A stretch of 64,000 nucleotides of DNA from Thamnaconus septentrionalis (taxonomy: Eukaryota > Chordata > Actinopteri > Tetraodontiformes > Monacanthidae): contig CM020511.1 of NCBI GenBank assembly GCA_009823395.1, positions 13,231,501-13,295,500 on the forward strand. Direction: 5' to 3'. The notes under the pieces were generated by a model. The model ran no database searches. It had not been told where the DNA came from and worked only from the letters and a program-made list of their open reading frames with translations. Position numbers and translations under genes: made by a program. Below, in pieces: positions 13,161 through 26,879 of the stretch. Every line of letters starts with the position of its first letter. Position 1 is the first letter of the stretch.

Positions 13161-16100
13161 GGAGAGAGAAAAAAAAAGAGAGAGAGAGAGGGCATCCTGC
13201 AGTTTGTCTTCCCCAGTTTAATGATTCGCCAGCAGCCCCGACGTGCGGCATGCGTGGAATGTTTGCCCCTCCATTCAGGGCATGAGAGTTATTGTGTCGG
13301 GAGCGGAAAGGAAAAAAAAGGATCTATGTTGGCTATCTGTGCCCGTGCGCGCGCACGCACGCTCGTTGTGAGGAAGGGTAAAAAAAAAAAAAAGTTTTTT
13401 TTTCTTTGATTTTTAAATGATCCGCCGGTGGACCGGCGTCGCCGTTCCAGTTTGACGAGGACCCCTCGTCACAGCTGGTTCTGCTTTCCCCCACCCCGAT
13501 TCATCACTGTACAGAAACACACAGTTATGGGTTCAAATTTAAAACTCTGTTTCTGCCCCCAATCTCTCCCGCCTAACCCCCCCCTCACCACCACCACCAC
13601 CACCACACCCCGCTTTCTCCTGCACTTCGGGGCACCAGCCCCAGCTATTCTCTGGCCATTCACCCTGTCCCTGGGACACCCCATTCATTTATTTTTTATT
13701 AAACTTCAGCGCTCTCCGAGGCTCATTTCCTGCGGTTGCTGGTGGAACGGGGAGCACGCTGGGAGTTTCCCAGAGACTGGCAGGGGTCGGGAGAGATGCC
13801 AGAGGAGCCAAGGCTGCCGAGGTGGTTTGGTTTGGGAGCGGGACGGGCGAAAGACGGAGCGGCCGCGCTTTGTCGGGCCACCTCATTCACACAGGGGCGA
13901 TTTCACTTCATTAGAGAGCGATTTGGAAAAGCGCTTTGAAATAAAAGAAATATATAAATTGTAGTTTGGCGAGCGGATGGTGTTTAAGAATAGCAGTAGC
14001 CGCAGAACACAAGAAAGACGCCATAGAGGGAAACCGGTAACATTTTGTCGGTTTAATTTCAAATAGGAGGTTTAAAAAAACAGACAGTTTGGTAAATTAT
14101 TGCCACCACCTGGTAAGAATGTGGTTACATGGTACAATGGAGCCAAATGTTGGAAAGATTCTCAAACTCTGTTTCATCCGATGCACATCAGGTCCAGAAA
14201 AACACATTTATATTTACCCAGAAAAATAATATGATACAAAATTGTGACCACAGTCCTGTTAGAAATGTGAATAATGTGATTAATAGCGGATCAGGTGTCA
14301 GGTCACACATTTCAACCAGGAGGCAGCAGTTTGGGTAAGACGACTATGACAACTGGAAATCTCTAACCAAGGCAGTGTTTGCACTTTTGAATGTTGGGTA
14401 TGTGAAGGTGAGGCTAAATGTGTAGGAGATAACAGTGGATATAATAGTTCAAAACACATCATTAAGGATGTTTCCAAACCTTATAATACACATTGAGAAT
14501 ATCAAATTTGTACACTTGCTTCAGTTGGTTTGAATCTTTCAGAGCTAACATTATCACAAAATGTTTCATATAAACAGCTTTGCAGAATAAACTTTGACAA
14601 AGCATTTACTTGCCGTCTAAGACTTGCCCTTGCGTTTGTCTTTTGTTCAAAAATGTTATGCTCTTGACGTGGAAGGAAATGTACAAACACCCTCTACAAG
14701 TAGCTACCCCGACTCTAAGCCCAACTTCAGTATAATATGCACAGCCTTCTCACCTTAACCTCCATCCATACCTTGCCTGTAAACTTAAAGCAGTCACACA
14801 AAAACTGGAGGAATGAACTTGTCTGGAAAACTGAAAACCTCAAAGTGTCCTCACGTCATAGAAACGCCCTCACTCTGTGGGTTGAAAGTTTGTTTTGGTC
14901 CTCACAATGCCACACGTCCGAGGACACACATGTCCGTGAAAACAAAAAAAGGAGACAAGCATCGTTGTTCTATGTCTGATGATGTAGCAGAGCTTTTGGC
15001 CACGCACACAAAGGAGGCATTTGTGCTTACCTCATGTAGGTGATTACTTAGCATTGTCATTAACAGGGACACACGCTAGAAAAGTAAATAGTCAGTGAAT
15101 TTTGTTTCTATGTCATGGCTACAAATGCTAATTCCTATTACACAATGTTTTCGTGAAAGTTGTTTGCCCACGACTTGTGGGCTTACATCACATCTGGCCC
15201 GTGTAATATTTTCCTTTTCCATGCTTTGTCCATATGGAGGATAGATGCATGCATTTTAATGTGAAAGAACACCATGATTTAAACACATGTATGTGCAAAC
15301 ACGTGTGCCTTTATGAAGGTGGATTACGCCTGTGTGTATGCGTGTGCGTATATCTTTTTTGGGGCCGCATTCATGGAGAGAATTAGTGGGTAACCTTAGC
15401 AGTTCTATGAAACGTACAATAGGGAAACATGTAGAGCATTCATGCTTTTTTTTTTTTTTTTAAATGAACCATCTGGGCGCTTGCTGGCACTGACCCCAGT
15501 TTTATGAGGTTTATTTTCTTTGCTGAAATAGTGTGCAGTGCACACAAGGGCGAAAGACTTTGACCGAGATGGCCATCGGAGTTGTCAAATTACCCCAGAA
15601 AATTGTTATAAATTAATCGCTTGGGGTATTGTTTGCAAATTAGTGCCATAACAACATGTATCAGTGTAACAGGGGAGTGGTTTCTCTGCAAAAACATAAA
15701 TAAATAAAAAACAGCTGCACAAAGACGTCAAGCCTGGTTAGTGTTAAAAGTACATTACAAGTTCTGCTGTTTGACTCTCAAAACACTGTGGGCCTTTAAA
15801 TATGTAACTGACCCTTCACTAAGTCCCTCAGTAAAATGGCCACTGTCCGGTCCTCATTGGCTGTGCTTTGCGAGAGGCTGTAAACTAATTGTCCCACAGG
15901 GATAATTAGAAGAGTGTATAGTTGCATAATTACGTTTTCTGGGATCCTTAATTCATCGTCCAAAAATGAAGAGTGCAACCGAGCTAGCGTAAACTAGCTG
16001 TATGTGCTGAATTGAATGATGTTGGTAAGCAACATTATCTCAGTCAAACATTCTTACCAAACATTGGTTACGTATGCTGACTCCATATGTATATAAGAAA

Positions 16101-19100
16101 AACAAATAGATTAGAGTAGCTAACAGTGTGCTAATGTTAGCTAATTTGTATGAACAAAAATTATGAATGCTTGCTCAACATTGGTTGAAAAATAACATTT
16201 GTAGTATCTTTCAGCTGTGTTGCTCCTTCCCTATGTGTCTGTGAGGTGTAATCTATGGGTAGTACTAAACTATTGATTTATTTTCTCTTTCTGTTCAACT
16301 GTGATGTAGTCAAATACTCCAGAAACACTTTAAATACACTATAAGCATTAAAATATGTTTCTCTGTCTATTATTCTTGCATTTGCAAGATATATGGAAAC
16401 TCCAACACAACACTATGGACGCCCCCGGCCCCCGGCCCCCAACCAGTCCTACCTACATACCTCAGTTTAACCTCCATCCATGACATGCAGAGCTTATGAG
16501 AGCATTCATCATGACACAACAGTCTGACTTCCTGTCTCTGCGCTGACGGCAAGCTGTTCACTTAATGAGATACATGCTAGCACTGAAGGCTTTGGGGAGA
16601 CAGATTGGGCCTCCTGCTAACCGGGTCCACCGTGGCCGGACCTCACCCCGGCAGCCCTGCAGGCGAACTGTTTGAGCAACCCGACCCTCTTTGCATAATT
16701 TAACTGTCTCAGTTAGCAGCCATATGCTGCGCAGGGCCACAACACAGGCCTGTCACACAGGGCCGGGTGATGGAATGTGCAGTAATGAGGTTGATCAAGG
16801 GTGATAAAAACATTTGAAAATGTTCCATAGGTGGCTTTGATGTGGCTCCAGGTCCATAAAGCAACATAAAATATACAATCTGACTTGTACTTTCAAATAG
16901 AGATACTACATTCACATCTACATCCAGCTTGGATAGAGGTTTGTTTTGCCAAACTCATTTTTTTGAATCTTAGCAGCTGTTTCACGTGCTGTCCTAGCTG
17001 GCAAATTTGCTGGATTCAGCGTTTTCACTTGGGGTTATTTTTTTTGGTTTGTTTGTTTGCAATGAGAGTGGAGGGGGCAGTGATTAAAATGGAAAAACAT
17101 GCGAGACTAGGGAAACTAGGAAATGGCACGCGTGCGGTCGATGCATTGTGTTGTTTTTTTGTCCACATTTTTTAGATCATTGCAGCCCCAGCGCTGTCAA
17201 TGCTTACAGATTACATTGCGAATGCGTTCATTTTCTGAAAACGAACGAATTCGCTGAATAAAAGAAGTCACACAACCAAATTATCTTAATTTGGAATTCG
17301 GAACAGCGCAGAACTGATGACATCACTTCCTGCTTGGCTACATACGGTGTGTACGCAACATACACAACGGCATCAAATTTCTCTTGAGCGTTTTCACATG
17401 CGAGAGAAAATTATATTCCGCAAAAAGTCTAGGAATTTTCCAGGTATTTTCCCCTCGCTGAAAATGTTGCCATTTTACATCTGCGACTGTTTTCACGTTT
17501 GGGTTTATTTGCAGAAAAATAAAAATATTTTTTACTGTATTCACCAGGATCCATGGCACTCAATGAGCTAAACAATGTGAACGAAAAACACACTGCCTCG
17601 GCTCGTACTTTTGCATCATTTCCTGTTTTACCTAGTCCCACATGGTTACTGTCACTTCTTGCGTGAGTTTTTAGTACTGACCCACAAAAACGAACCTATC
17701 TGGAAATGCTGCATTCCATGAAACCCACGATAATTGTGGTAGTACAGGTTTTGTCGTGAAAACATGGCTTAATTTGTTGCATCTGAAGAAAACAGCCAGC
17801 CACATCCTACTGTTCTACATTTTTGTCATCTCACAACGTTGGGGCATTAAGTTTTACAGAATGCCCAGCAAGCTAGAAGAAAACAAAGAAATCACTGTCA
17901 AACCCTAAAAGATAAAGTTTTGCTTCTAGCCGTGGCTGCTCCAACTTAACCTTTATCAAAAAAATTGCTTTGTCAATAAAAACAAAAAATGCTATTAATC
18001 TTTCCACTCCCAAGGAGGGAAGGTGAATATGAATGAGGCTTGACATAACTTAGGATCAGCCCTAACTTTGCAAGGGAGTTGGGTTGTTGACTTGTGAAGT
18101 TTTGCAGCTCTGTCCTGAAATGCTCCAAATCTTAATTATTTGTAGCCAGCATGCATCATGCCATGAACGGTCAGAATCCTTTGAGGTGGTAGCTGGTGCC
18201 TGGGTTCAGGAGTGACAAAAATAAGACACCAACACAAATTCGTCAACAGTGGTGGTAGAGAAATTTGAACTGCCAGGAATGACAAAATGTTTCTCTCTAC
18301 TCCCAGCTGGCACACTTCATCCCGAAGCATTTCCATGGGTTTTGTTGTGTTATACCCCTCTTAAAAACATGTGGTGTTGCATTTTAAGCAAGAGGCTTCC
18401 TTGGTACTAGGAAAGTCTGATTCTTTCTAGTCAAATATTGACTGTGACAACAGCAGCTTCTGCCATAATGATGCACCACAGAGCCTCGGTTTACTGGCTC
18501 GTGCCCAGCTTATGACTACCTCCTGATTCATATTTTTATCAACTCGCCCAAAGTTCCATATATAAATTTGTTCTAAAATTAATGGAAACACACCATCCAG
18601 TTTGTCACCGTTATCTACCCATGCCTTAAAACATGCTTATGTGGACTTTTTACTTTAGATCTTTATCAAATATTACTCATTGCCTTGTGCGTCGAGAGGC
18701 GTTCACAACAAAACGTCAAAATTTAAAAAACCTTGATTTAACTAAACAGACTGAATAATCCCGTCTTAGATACAGTATATCAAAAAGCGCCTAAGTTTTG
18801 CTGACCGTCAGCCAAAAGTAGGATAATAAAAATAATCCAAGGTAGCTTTAATTACAACCGCATGTAAAAGCTACTGCATCAGTGATATTTGGGAATGTTA
18901 ACTATCTTGTTATCGTGGAAGAGTAGAAGCTCCAGCTGTTCATTTCCAATATAAATGTTTAGCCATTTATTAGCCTCCACAGGTGTTTTCATAGAGCTCA
19001 GCAATAGTTGAAAATCAAACTTCAGCATTAAAGTATGATGTATGACAGTGTTGAAGTCGCTGTAACGTGAGAGACGAGTGCAAATCCCCGCACCTGAGCA

Positions 19101-20379
19101 AACTTTCCGCTGAAATAAACGAGAATCTCGCCCCGGCTTCCCAGAAACTGGACGCAAGACGTCTGCTGGAATTTCTGCCTTGACGTCCTCCGATACAACA
19201 TGATCTGCTGCGCCGACCTGAGAGGTGACTGCTCGGTCCAGATCGTGTCTTGATTATGAATCTTGTGAAGACACGGGCCTTTTGTACAATTCCAAAGGAC
19301 CATTTTTTAATTTTTTTTTTTTTTGCACCAGCAGCTCAAAGCGAGCAGTAATTACTCCTGTCCATTTTGGCTCACGTTTCACATTTTTTCACCAATTAGG
19401 GCAGATGCTAACACGTTGCACGTTGAGCAGTTTTTTGGGCAAATTGTCTATTTTTTCAGGGCACTCTAACCCAAACAGGAGATTCCATTTATTTTCTTTC
19501 AGGGAGAGTGTATTCTCTGGGATATTCTCTGGCTCGAAGATTATTTGGAAAGGAGTTTCATTCCTCTTCCTCCTCCACCTCCTCCCATGTGCGAGGTGCT
19601 CACAAGTCTTAAACCACGTCTGATGATAACTGCCGTGATTCGCCGACAGATTTAGCAGCGGCGGCAGCAGGCGTTGATAAGCGAAGATAGTTTTATCTTT
19701 AGGGCTTTGCGGTCCACGCTGATAGTATCTCTTCCTGCTGTTACGTGTAAACTAATTAACACTTTTGGATGTTTGCAGCGCCTCAGCCTTTGTGATCTCT
19801 CTGTTGTGCGGTTGTCCGTTTGAAACATTTATCATTCCTAATCCCACCGTTAAGATAAGAATAATTCCTGCAACCATGCAGGCCTGTGATCAAGATTTGA
19901 AGAAAAAAAGAAAGAAGAAAACAAATCACATTTTTGTGGTGAGATTTTTATGAGATTCTCATCCCATTGAGTCATCCTCACGGTCTTGTCCTTTGTGGCC
20001 ATTTGCAAAAATAAAAAAAAACCCCTCATACTCATCGCATTTCTCTGCAGTCTGCAGGCTCGGAACTTTCTCCTGGTTCATACGAGGACTTGCACGGGGA
20101 AGAAAATCGAATCCAATAAACCCTTGTGCACTGTACATTTGTTTCAGATCATCGGCTAATGGATGACATTAACCTACGAATTTGTTGTATCGAGACGGTG
20201 ACGGCGGCAGAGAAGGTGTTTATTGCTGCGCTGTTTATTTTAGGGTGCCGCTTTGTTTGGGAAGTTGGGATTTTTTTTTGATGGATGGAGATTAGAATTT
20301 AGAAGACGTGCAAGCGTGCGATTGAAACCCAAGCCAAACTCACAAACTTGAACGCAGTGAAGCGCTGTGCTGGTGCACA
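13161..20379. other. Intergenic: no gene seen
   Basis: GC-rich to about 13900, with a (CAC)n run near 13584-13605 that gives false frames. The rest to 20.3 kb is AT-rich with poly-T runs (15445, 19311) and a ccccggccc repeat near 16424. I recognised neither exons nor element ends. Confidence 0.55.
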
Positions 20380-20520
20380 AATTTGCCTGCGCCGACCCTC
20401 CGAGCTCCCCGCGAGCTGCTCTTTTAATAATTATGAATTATTACAGGCCGGGCTTTTGTTAGCGGCTCTCGCTCTCTAATTTTGCCGATCATAATTGATG
20501 GCAGGTGTGGAGCGAGGAAG
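20380..20520. promoter_or_regulatory. Candidate homeodomain-bound non-coding block
   Basis: Contains the perfect inverted repeat TAATAATT-ATG-AATTATTA at 20425-20443, a further tctctaattttgccg and cataattgatggcaggtg. Paired AT-rich cores of this kind suit homeodomain dimers. Function is an inference. Confidence 0.35.
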
Positions 20521-20823
20521 TGTTTTTGAAGTCCTCCGCTCTCCCTCTCTCCTCCCCCCTCCCTCTTTTATTCCTTTTCTTCTCCTTCTTCTTCTTCTTT
20601 GCTTTAGCTGTGAACCGAGGTCGTCTCCCCGGCAGGCCCCCGGTCGGAGAGCTTCCCCTTCCCTCAATTCCAGGCGTTCCTCCTGTATCTCGGGCCGCTT
20701 GATGCCCTTTCATCCTCCTGGCCGAGAGGAGGACACCGCGAGCGCTCACTGTCAGTCCAGCTGGGATGTGGCGCAACTCACCGCATTCCTCCTGTTGCTC
20801 TGGTCACTCGGGGTGTGTGAACA

Positions 20824-20824
20824 T

Positions 20825-20874
<50 letters not shown>

Positions 20875-20891
20875 CTGCATGTGTGTGTGTT
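20824..20891 (+). repeat. Compound TG/CG microsatellite
   Basis: TG repeats with a gcgcgcg step near 20861 and two short interruptions. Confidence 0.95.
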
Positions 20892-21251
20892 AGTGCAGCC
20901 AAAACCATTTTGGGAATGGCTGGAGGAGGAGGGGTTATCGGATTAGAAAAAGCAGAGGGATATAAATCTCTCACCGGAGCTCTCTGGTCCATCTCCAGTC
21001 AGACGATTTACGACGTTAACATGAATTAAACAATAAGAGTCGGGAAAGGACGAGAGAACAAGATTGAATCTGGAAAATTACGTTTCCTTTTTTATCGGTT
21101 CGGAATTTACTTCTTTGCTTGGCTGCGATCACATCAGCACAGCTTTCTTGATTTAGTCTGATTTGTGTTCGTGAGTGTGACCTGGTCTCTCGCTCCCACT
21201 CTCTTTCTCTTTGAAACACAAAATGTTGGTCTATCCCCGAATCGCAAGTTT

Positions 21252-21780
21252 AGGGAAGAGGATGAGGGCCACAAGAAGAGAAAAAAAGTTACACAAAGTA
21301 AACTTTTTTTTTTTTTTTAAGTTTGCATTTCAAGATTAAAGACATAATGTTGATAATAAAGTAACAATTTCAAGATTTAAGTTTAAATTTCGAGATTAAA
21401 GTCGGATTTTAGAATTTGTGAATAAAGTCAAACTTTCAAGGTTGAAGTCGAAATGTCACGATTAAAGACTGGAGGCTCTGTGCTTTGGCAACCAGAGTAG
21501 TTTTCTGCTTACTGTGGGTAACGTTCACCAGCAACCACCTCAGCTACTGAGGTGGTCACCGGTGGACTAATGTCACCCACAGCAAACAGGAAACTGCTCC
21601 GGTGAAAAGGCATTTTGTATTTCACCTCAAAATTTTGACTTTTGTCACAACATTGGAATTGTGACTTTTATCACAAACTTTCAACTTTATTCTCAACATT
21701 TCGACTTTAATCTCGAAATTTTTACTTCAATCTCAAAATAGTATTTTTTCTCTCCATATGGCCCTAATCCTCTTCCATAC
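21252..21780. mobile_element. Foldback element with degenerate internal tandem units
   Basis: The left end carries ggaagaggatgagggccac (from about 21254) and the right end carries its near inverse, atggccctaatcctcttcca (21758-21777). Each arm is filled with degenerate units of about 20 bases: the left arm has variants of ttcgagattaaagtcg and the right arm variants of cgactttaatctcgaaa. The centre, 21494-21600, is a second inverted repeat around a perfect 10 bp hairpin at 21534-21556. The whole unit could fold into one long hairpin. AAGTTTAG before and AAGTTAGA after might be an imperfect 8 bp target duplication. No ORF of note is present, so it is probably a non-autonomous DNA transposon. Confidence 0.75.
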
Positions 21781-24700
21781 AAGTTAGATAAAACGGGTTC
21801 CTGCGCTGGGTGGCGAACGGTGAGGTAACCAGCTCCTCCGTGGAACATACTCCAACCCATTCACGTACGACTGAATCGATGGTAAGTATTTCCAGTTTAC
21901 CGTTTAATTGCAGTCAGCTGGAACATGTTGCACTTTGACGCAGTGCAGCAGCGGCAACACACGGACATGCATGCATGCACGCACACGCTCGCAGGACATT
22001 CTGTGGCGAAGGTGCAGCAGGTGTGCCCAAGGCAGCGGCGTTTCGGTCCAATTCGTCTCAGAGCCGTGAGTCATGAGGACTCAGTCTTTCCATCGGCTCA
22101 GCTCGGAGTGTGAACCCCAACTCTCGCCTTGGCGCAAAATGCGACTCGACACTCCGGTGACGTTTTAATATGCATGTGCGCGCACATCTGCATGGATGTG
22201 TAGCAAGTATTTTTTCTTCTTTCTCGTTTTTCTTTTCTTCTCAAATAAATCTAGCCGCCGCGGAGAAATTCACCGGGAGCTGCGACCCTGATTGGCTGAC
22301 GGCGAGCTTTGCCTCTGGACCTCACAATGAGGTATCTATTACAGCAACTACCAAAGCAATGTTCTTTTAATTAGCCACATTCGTCTTTTTTTGCCGTGTT
22401 TTGACAGAACCCCTTACACAAACACACACCAACAAAGGGAGACAGGGCAACAAAACGTTGGGTCATTTTTATGTTTGACAGCGCCACTCGGAACAATAAC
22501 AAGTGTGACCCCGCCACGGTGTATTTGGCACCGCTCATACTTTACACTACTCGCTTTAATTGTGCATTGGGAGCACCTGCAGCAGTATCAGGGGGCAAAT
22601 TCTGTCGCCAGTCATGTGTGCGTAATTACCAGGGCGGCATTTTTTCTTTCAGCTGTTTGTTTTCCTTATTTCTGCACATTACATAAGTGCTCCTGCGCAG
22701 TCCGAATTTGGATTTTGGACACTGATGTTTTCATTTGCGCCACTCGCGGTCTCGCCTCCGTCTCCATCTTTATTAGGAACTTTGCAGCTGAGAGCAAACA
22801 GTTTTGTTGACGAATTGCGAATTCGTCAGCATACATATTTTTTCTTTCTGTGCATGTCAATCAGGCCAAAGTCCACAGATGATTTTGGCCAGCAGAGGCC
22901 CCACCCACAGGGACACGCCCATATATGTATATATGCTAGCACGCATTGTTTCAGTGTTGCGGGTGAGGAAGGCGGGATGTGGGCGGGTTCAGATGTGACG
23001 AAACCCTCGCTCACAGTCCCTCCTCCCTCCCCCGCCATTGCAGTTGTCACACCACTTGCCTGTTCCCCATTATGCTACATTTCCATGTAGTTTCCTGTCA
23101 GATATAAAAGGCTGGTGTGAATTTTACTGAACCCAAAACCACGTGTGGACATTTTTTTCTCCCCCCCTCCCTATCACTCCCCCACCTGGCCAACGCTGAA
23201 AACAGTCAGCGGGGCGGAATGTGAAAACGTACGCCGGGGCTCGGATGATGTGTTACACCAAAGTGTTTCACAACAAACACTCTCACAGCCATCGGACTGT
23301 TAGCTGCGGGGCTGTTTGGGCTTCTTTACAATGTACAGGTGCTGAGGAGAGGGTGGGGGGGAGGCAAGCGGGGGGTGGGGGGGAGAGGTGAGGCGGAGGG
23401 GGAGGAAGAGGAGGAGGAGGGCCTGAGGTGCCACAGACCAGGTCTGCCTGCTCACCCTGATGGCGTAATGGGAACTGCCAGCTGTGGGCTTAATTACGGC
23501 GCGCAGCGGCGAGGGAGATTGGTCCTGTTTTTCTTCTGAGACACACGGCTTAACCCAAGTGTAGAGTCCAATGTTTTTTAAGCCAGATGAAGGGAATCGC
23601 TGAAAGTTTTGCCTTCAATGGAAGGCGGGAGCCGAGCCTGCCTTGGCTTATTCATCACATGGAGCAATAACATGCATGCAGCCGTAAGCCTGGAAAGTAA
23701 ATCCAGCACGGTTTTTGCCACTTCTTTGCGTGTAATCGTTCGACAACATAAGCACTTGCGGCAACAAAACATTATGTTCGCGGACCAATTTACGGCAACA
23801 AGCTCATTTTACTGCTGCACTATTTTTAGAACAATTTGTATGCAGATAAACTTACATGCAATGCAGTAATCATACCATGCTAGGAACTGGATATGAAAAT
23901 GAGTAATAGATCCAGCAAAGATCTGGGATACTTAATAAAATAAATCAAAATAATCTCATCAATAGGCCATTGTTAAGTGTCTTCTTCTGACAACCGGCGC
24001 TGTGAATATGCGCTGCGGTGATTTAATCCTTTAACAACAGCAATGGAGCAGCAACACATGATGATGCTCTTGGAATCACTTTTTCTAATCTATACACACA
24101 AAATAGGAAATATCTGTTTGTGCAGTTATGATTTTTGACCACAGGTGATAGATGTCACTTATTGGGCACAAAACCAACTTATGTTCCTTCGCGTAAAGTT
24201 ACTTCTGACTCCTGGAGGGTTAAATTCCTATGTAAGAAATCAGACCTACGGTTTTCAATAGAAACCTGAATTGTATTATGTATGCCATGAAAACTTCCTC
24301 AAGACTAATGCCATACAACATACAGTACACACGTGAAAAACAACCCCATGTACTCCATACAAATACTTTACATGTTAACTTCTTTGACTCTTCTTTTACA
24401 CTTTGTTTTAGACAAAAAACTGCAACAAAAAGTCACTAGAGGAAAATTATCTTCCTCTATCTAAACTGCAGGATTTAAGTATTTCAGCGAGAGCGCCATA
24501 AAAGGATGAACAGTTGAACTTTAAGCGATTAGAAAGAAGTCAAATGAATAATGGTTTCGCTTTCATGAGGAGAGTGTGTGGGTCAGGACTGAGACGGGAT
24601 TGGCACAGGTTTTCAGTTACTGCTGATAGCGCCCTTTGGTAAATCTGGCAGGTACAATGGACAACTAAATCCATAGAATAACATTTTCTTGAAGGAAAAA

Positions 24701-26507
24701 TATGTTTCCCTTGGACCGATCACAAACACGATTACGTTATTATTATTATTATTATTTTAAATTCAATTTCTTTAAATGTTCCCAGCAATGTAAACTGCAA
24801 GGACATACACCTCCCTACACGGCAGAAAATTAAATTTGGTTTTTATTATTTCTTTATAAATATGTACCCGTGCTTTTTGTTATTTTTATTTTTTCACTTC
24901 AACGGTCTGTTCCTTCTGCTCCTTTCCAGGTGCTTCACCTTGTGACTGCACAGCATGGCGGAGGCTGCTGTGGTGGCGAGCATGAGCCCTTGGTGGTAAT
25001 GCGGAGCTAGTGTAATGCATTGTGCTTGGCTGCCTCTTCTGAAACATTTCACTAATGGCATTAGCGTTCCCGGGCGCTCTGCTCCTCGGCCGTGCCAGCC
25101 GAGCGTGGCGGGGGGAACGTGGAGACGGAGAAGGGGGAAGAAGTGGAGCGGGCCGCTTGAATCTAAGCAGATGGCACTTGTTTTACTTTCTGCCATGGCC
25201 ATCTGGAGTTTGCTGAAACTGATGACCTCATCACCCAGCGCCGGCCCACCAGCCGACAGTGGCACGGGGTGCAACACACGCACGCTCGGAGGACGCGGCG
25301 GCAATTTTTTTCTCACCCGTGTCTATTTTGGCGCTCGCCGCCTCGTCACACGCGCACAAATGTGTTTATAAGCGGGCCTGTAAAAATGTCATCCCTCTGT
25401 CTGTTTCAGGCCTCATTCAGAGTGACATAACATTGGCCCGACGGACGCTGTCATTAATCTAAATGTCCCTCGGCGTTTTCCCGCTCCTCCGTCAACGTGC
25501 GCAAGAAAAACTTAAATCGGCTTCGCGAGAGGACTGACCTCCGTCCTCGACTCCGGGAGAAAGTCAAGAGCAATCAGCTGACTTCACTTACTTGGAGGAG
25601 CCCGTTTGTGACACCTGCGCGGAGAGAGACGTAAGCACCGTAAACGCACAAGTGCGGCGTAAAGCAAAAAAAAAGCCACCCATAAAGCGGCCGGTTTTCC
25701 CTGACAGGTTCGTAAAAGCTGAGTGATGGTAAGAAAAACTACTCCGAGAGGGTGATGTGTTCTTTTCCAAAACAGAGCGCCGAGGCCCGTTTGAAGCCCT
25801 GCGCCAGTGTTGCTACAGGTGATCCTTTCATTGTAAAAGGTCAGACTCTGTCCAATCACGCAAAAGTGTCCGTGGTGTTTATAACATTATGGGTCACCGA
25901 GGACAAAAACAGGTATGACGCCTGCTTCGCTTCTCCCCGAGACTTTAAATCCAAAGTGCTTAACTGTCTTACTGCCACTAGACCAAGTTTCAACAACATC
26001 TTCACATTTTAGGTTTGTTCCATTTCAGCCAGCGTGCAGGGAAACTGAACAGCTGTGTGAAAGGGCACTCGATCAAGGGCCGTCACCTTTCAGTGACGGA
26101 GTAGAAGACGTTGAGTTCAACAAGGCACGTGTCCATGTCGTTACGTGTCTACATTATGGTGACTATTTTGGACACGTTTATATTTTCATTATAGTTGACA
26201 AGTCAGTTAGGGAAGAAGAACTTGTTCCAGCTTGTTCAAAATGGTCACACGCACTGCTTATGCTACATTGTCTATCCAAAAGCACTTATCACTTAATGTG
26301 GTGAAATGATGTTTCCTTATATGGGAGAAACAACGGTAATCTGACCTCCTTGGAAATAAGAGGTCAGTCAGATCATTCATTTTGTCACAGTTGCTAGATG
26401 AATCTCTTCCTGTAAATGTCACAGACATATGCACTTGTCTATGAAAGCAGCCACGTCACTATATTTATACAGAAAGAGTAGAGTCAAACAGAATGAGTTC
26501 TTTAAAT
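21781..26507. other. Intergenic: no gene seen
   Basis: Contains G-rich tracts at 23349-23400 with quadruplex potential, an (ATT)n at 24737-24756, and a moderately GC-rich stretch at 24900-25480 in which a 118-codon and a 140-codon frame oppose each other. Neither frame resembles a known protein. Confidence 0.5.
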
Positions 26508-26835
26508 TAGTGTTGCAGTCCTCGAGATGAGTCTTGGTCCTGAGACCATTTTAACATGGTCTCCTTTGAACCTGAACACTCTTCGGTCTTGGTCTTGTCT
26601 TGCTCTTGTGTGTAACGGTCTTGATGGGATTCCCCAAACCAGGAAAGCTGCTTCAGGTCCAGCCTCATCATTATTGTTCACCCCAGTAGGATTCTTTTCC
26701 TTTACAGTTTATGCAAGTCGTAGTATCCTGTCGCTTTTCACACTTCTTGGTTTTCTTTTTGCGTGGACATAGCTTGTCTTTGTCTCGATGCCCCCTGTTT
26801 CAGGGAGTGTCTTGGTCTCGGCGAAGGCGGTTCTG
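26508..26835. repeat. Dispersed repeat rich in gtcttggtctt
   Basis: From tgttgcagtcctcgagatga onwards the sequence repeats variants of gtcttggtc, ggtcttgtcttgctct and gtcttggtctcgg. It resembles a dispersed fish repeat that I recognise only loosely. An 81-codon open frame through it is a by-product of the repeat and shows no known domain. Confidence 0.45.
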
Positions 26836-26879
26836 ACTACATGGATGCTTCAAATAGAAAAATAAGTTATAGCGCACAA

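Noticed and set aside
13428..13964. 178-codon plus-strand frame in GC-rich DNA
   Set aside because: Contains a (CAC)n threonine run and C-rich stretches; opposing frames are equally open.
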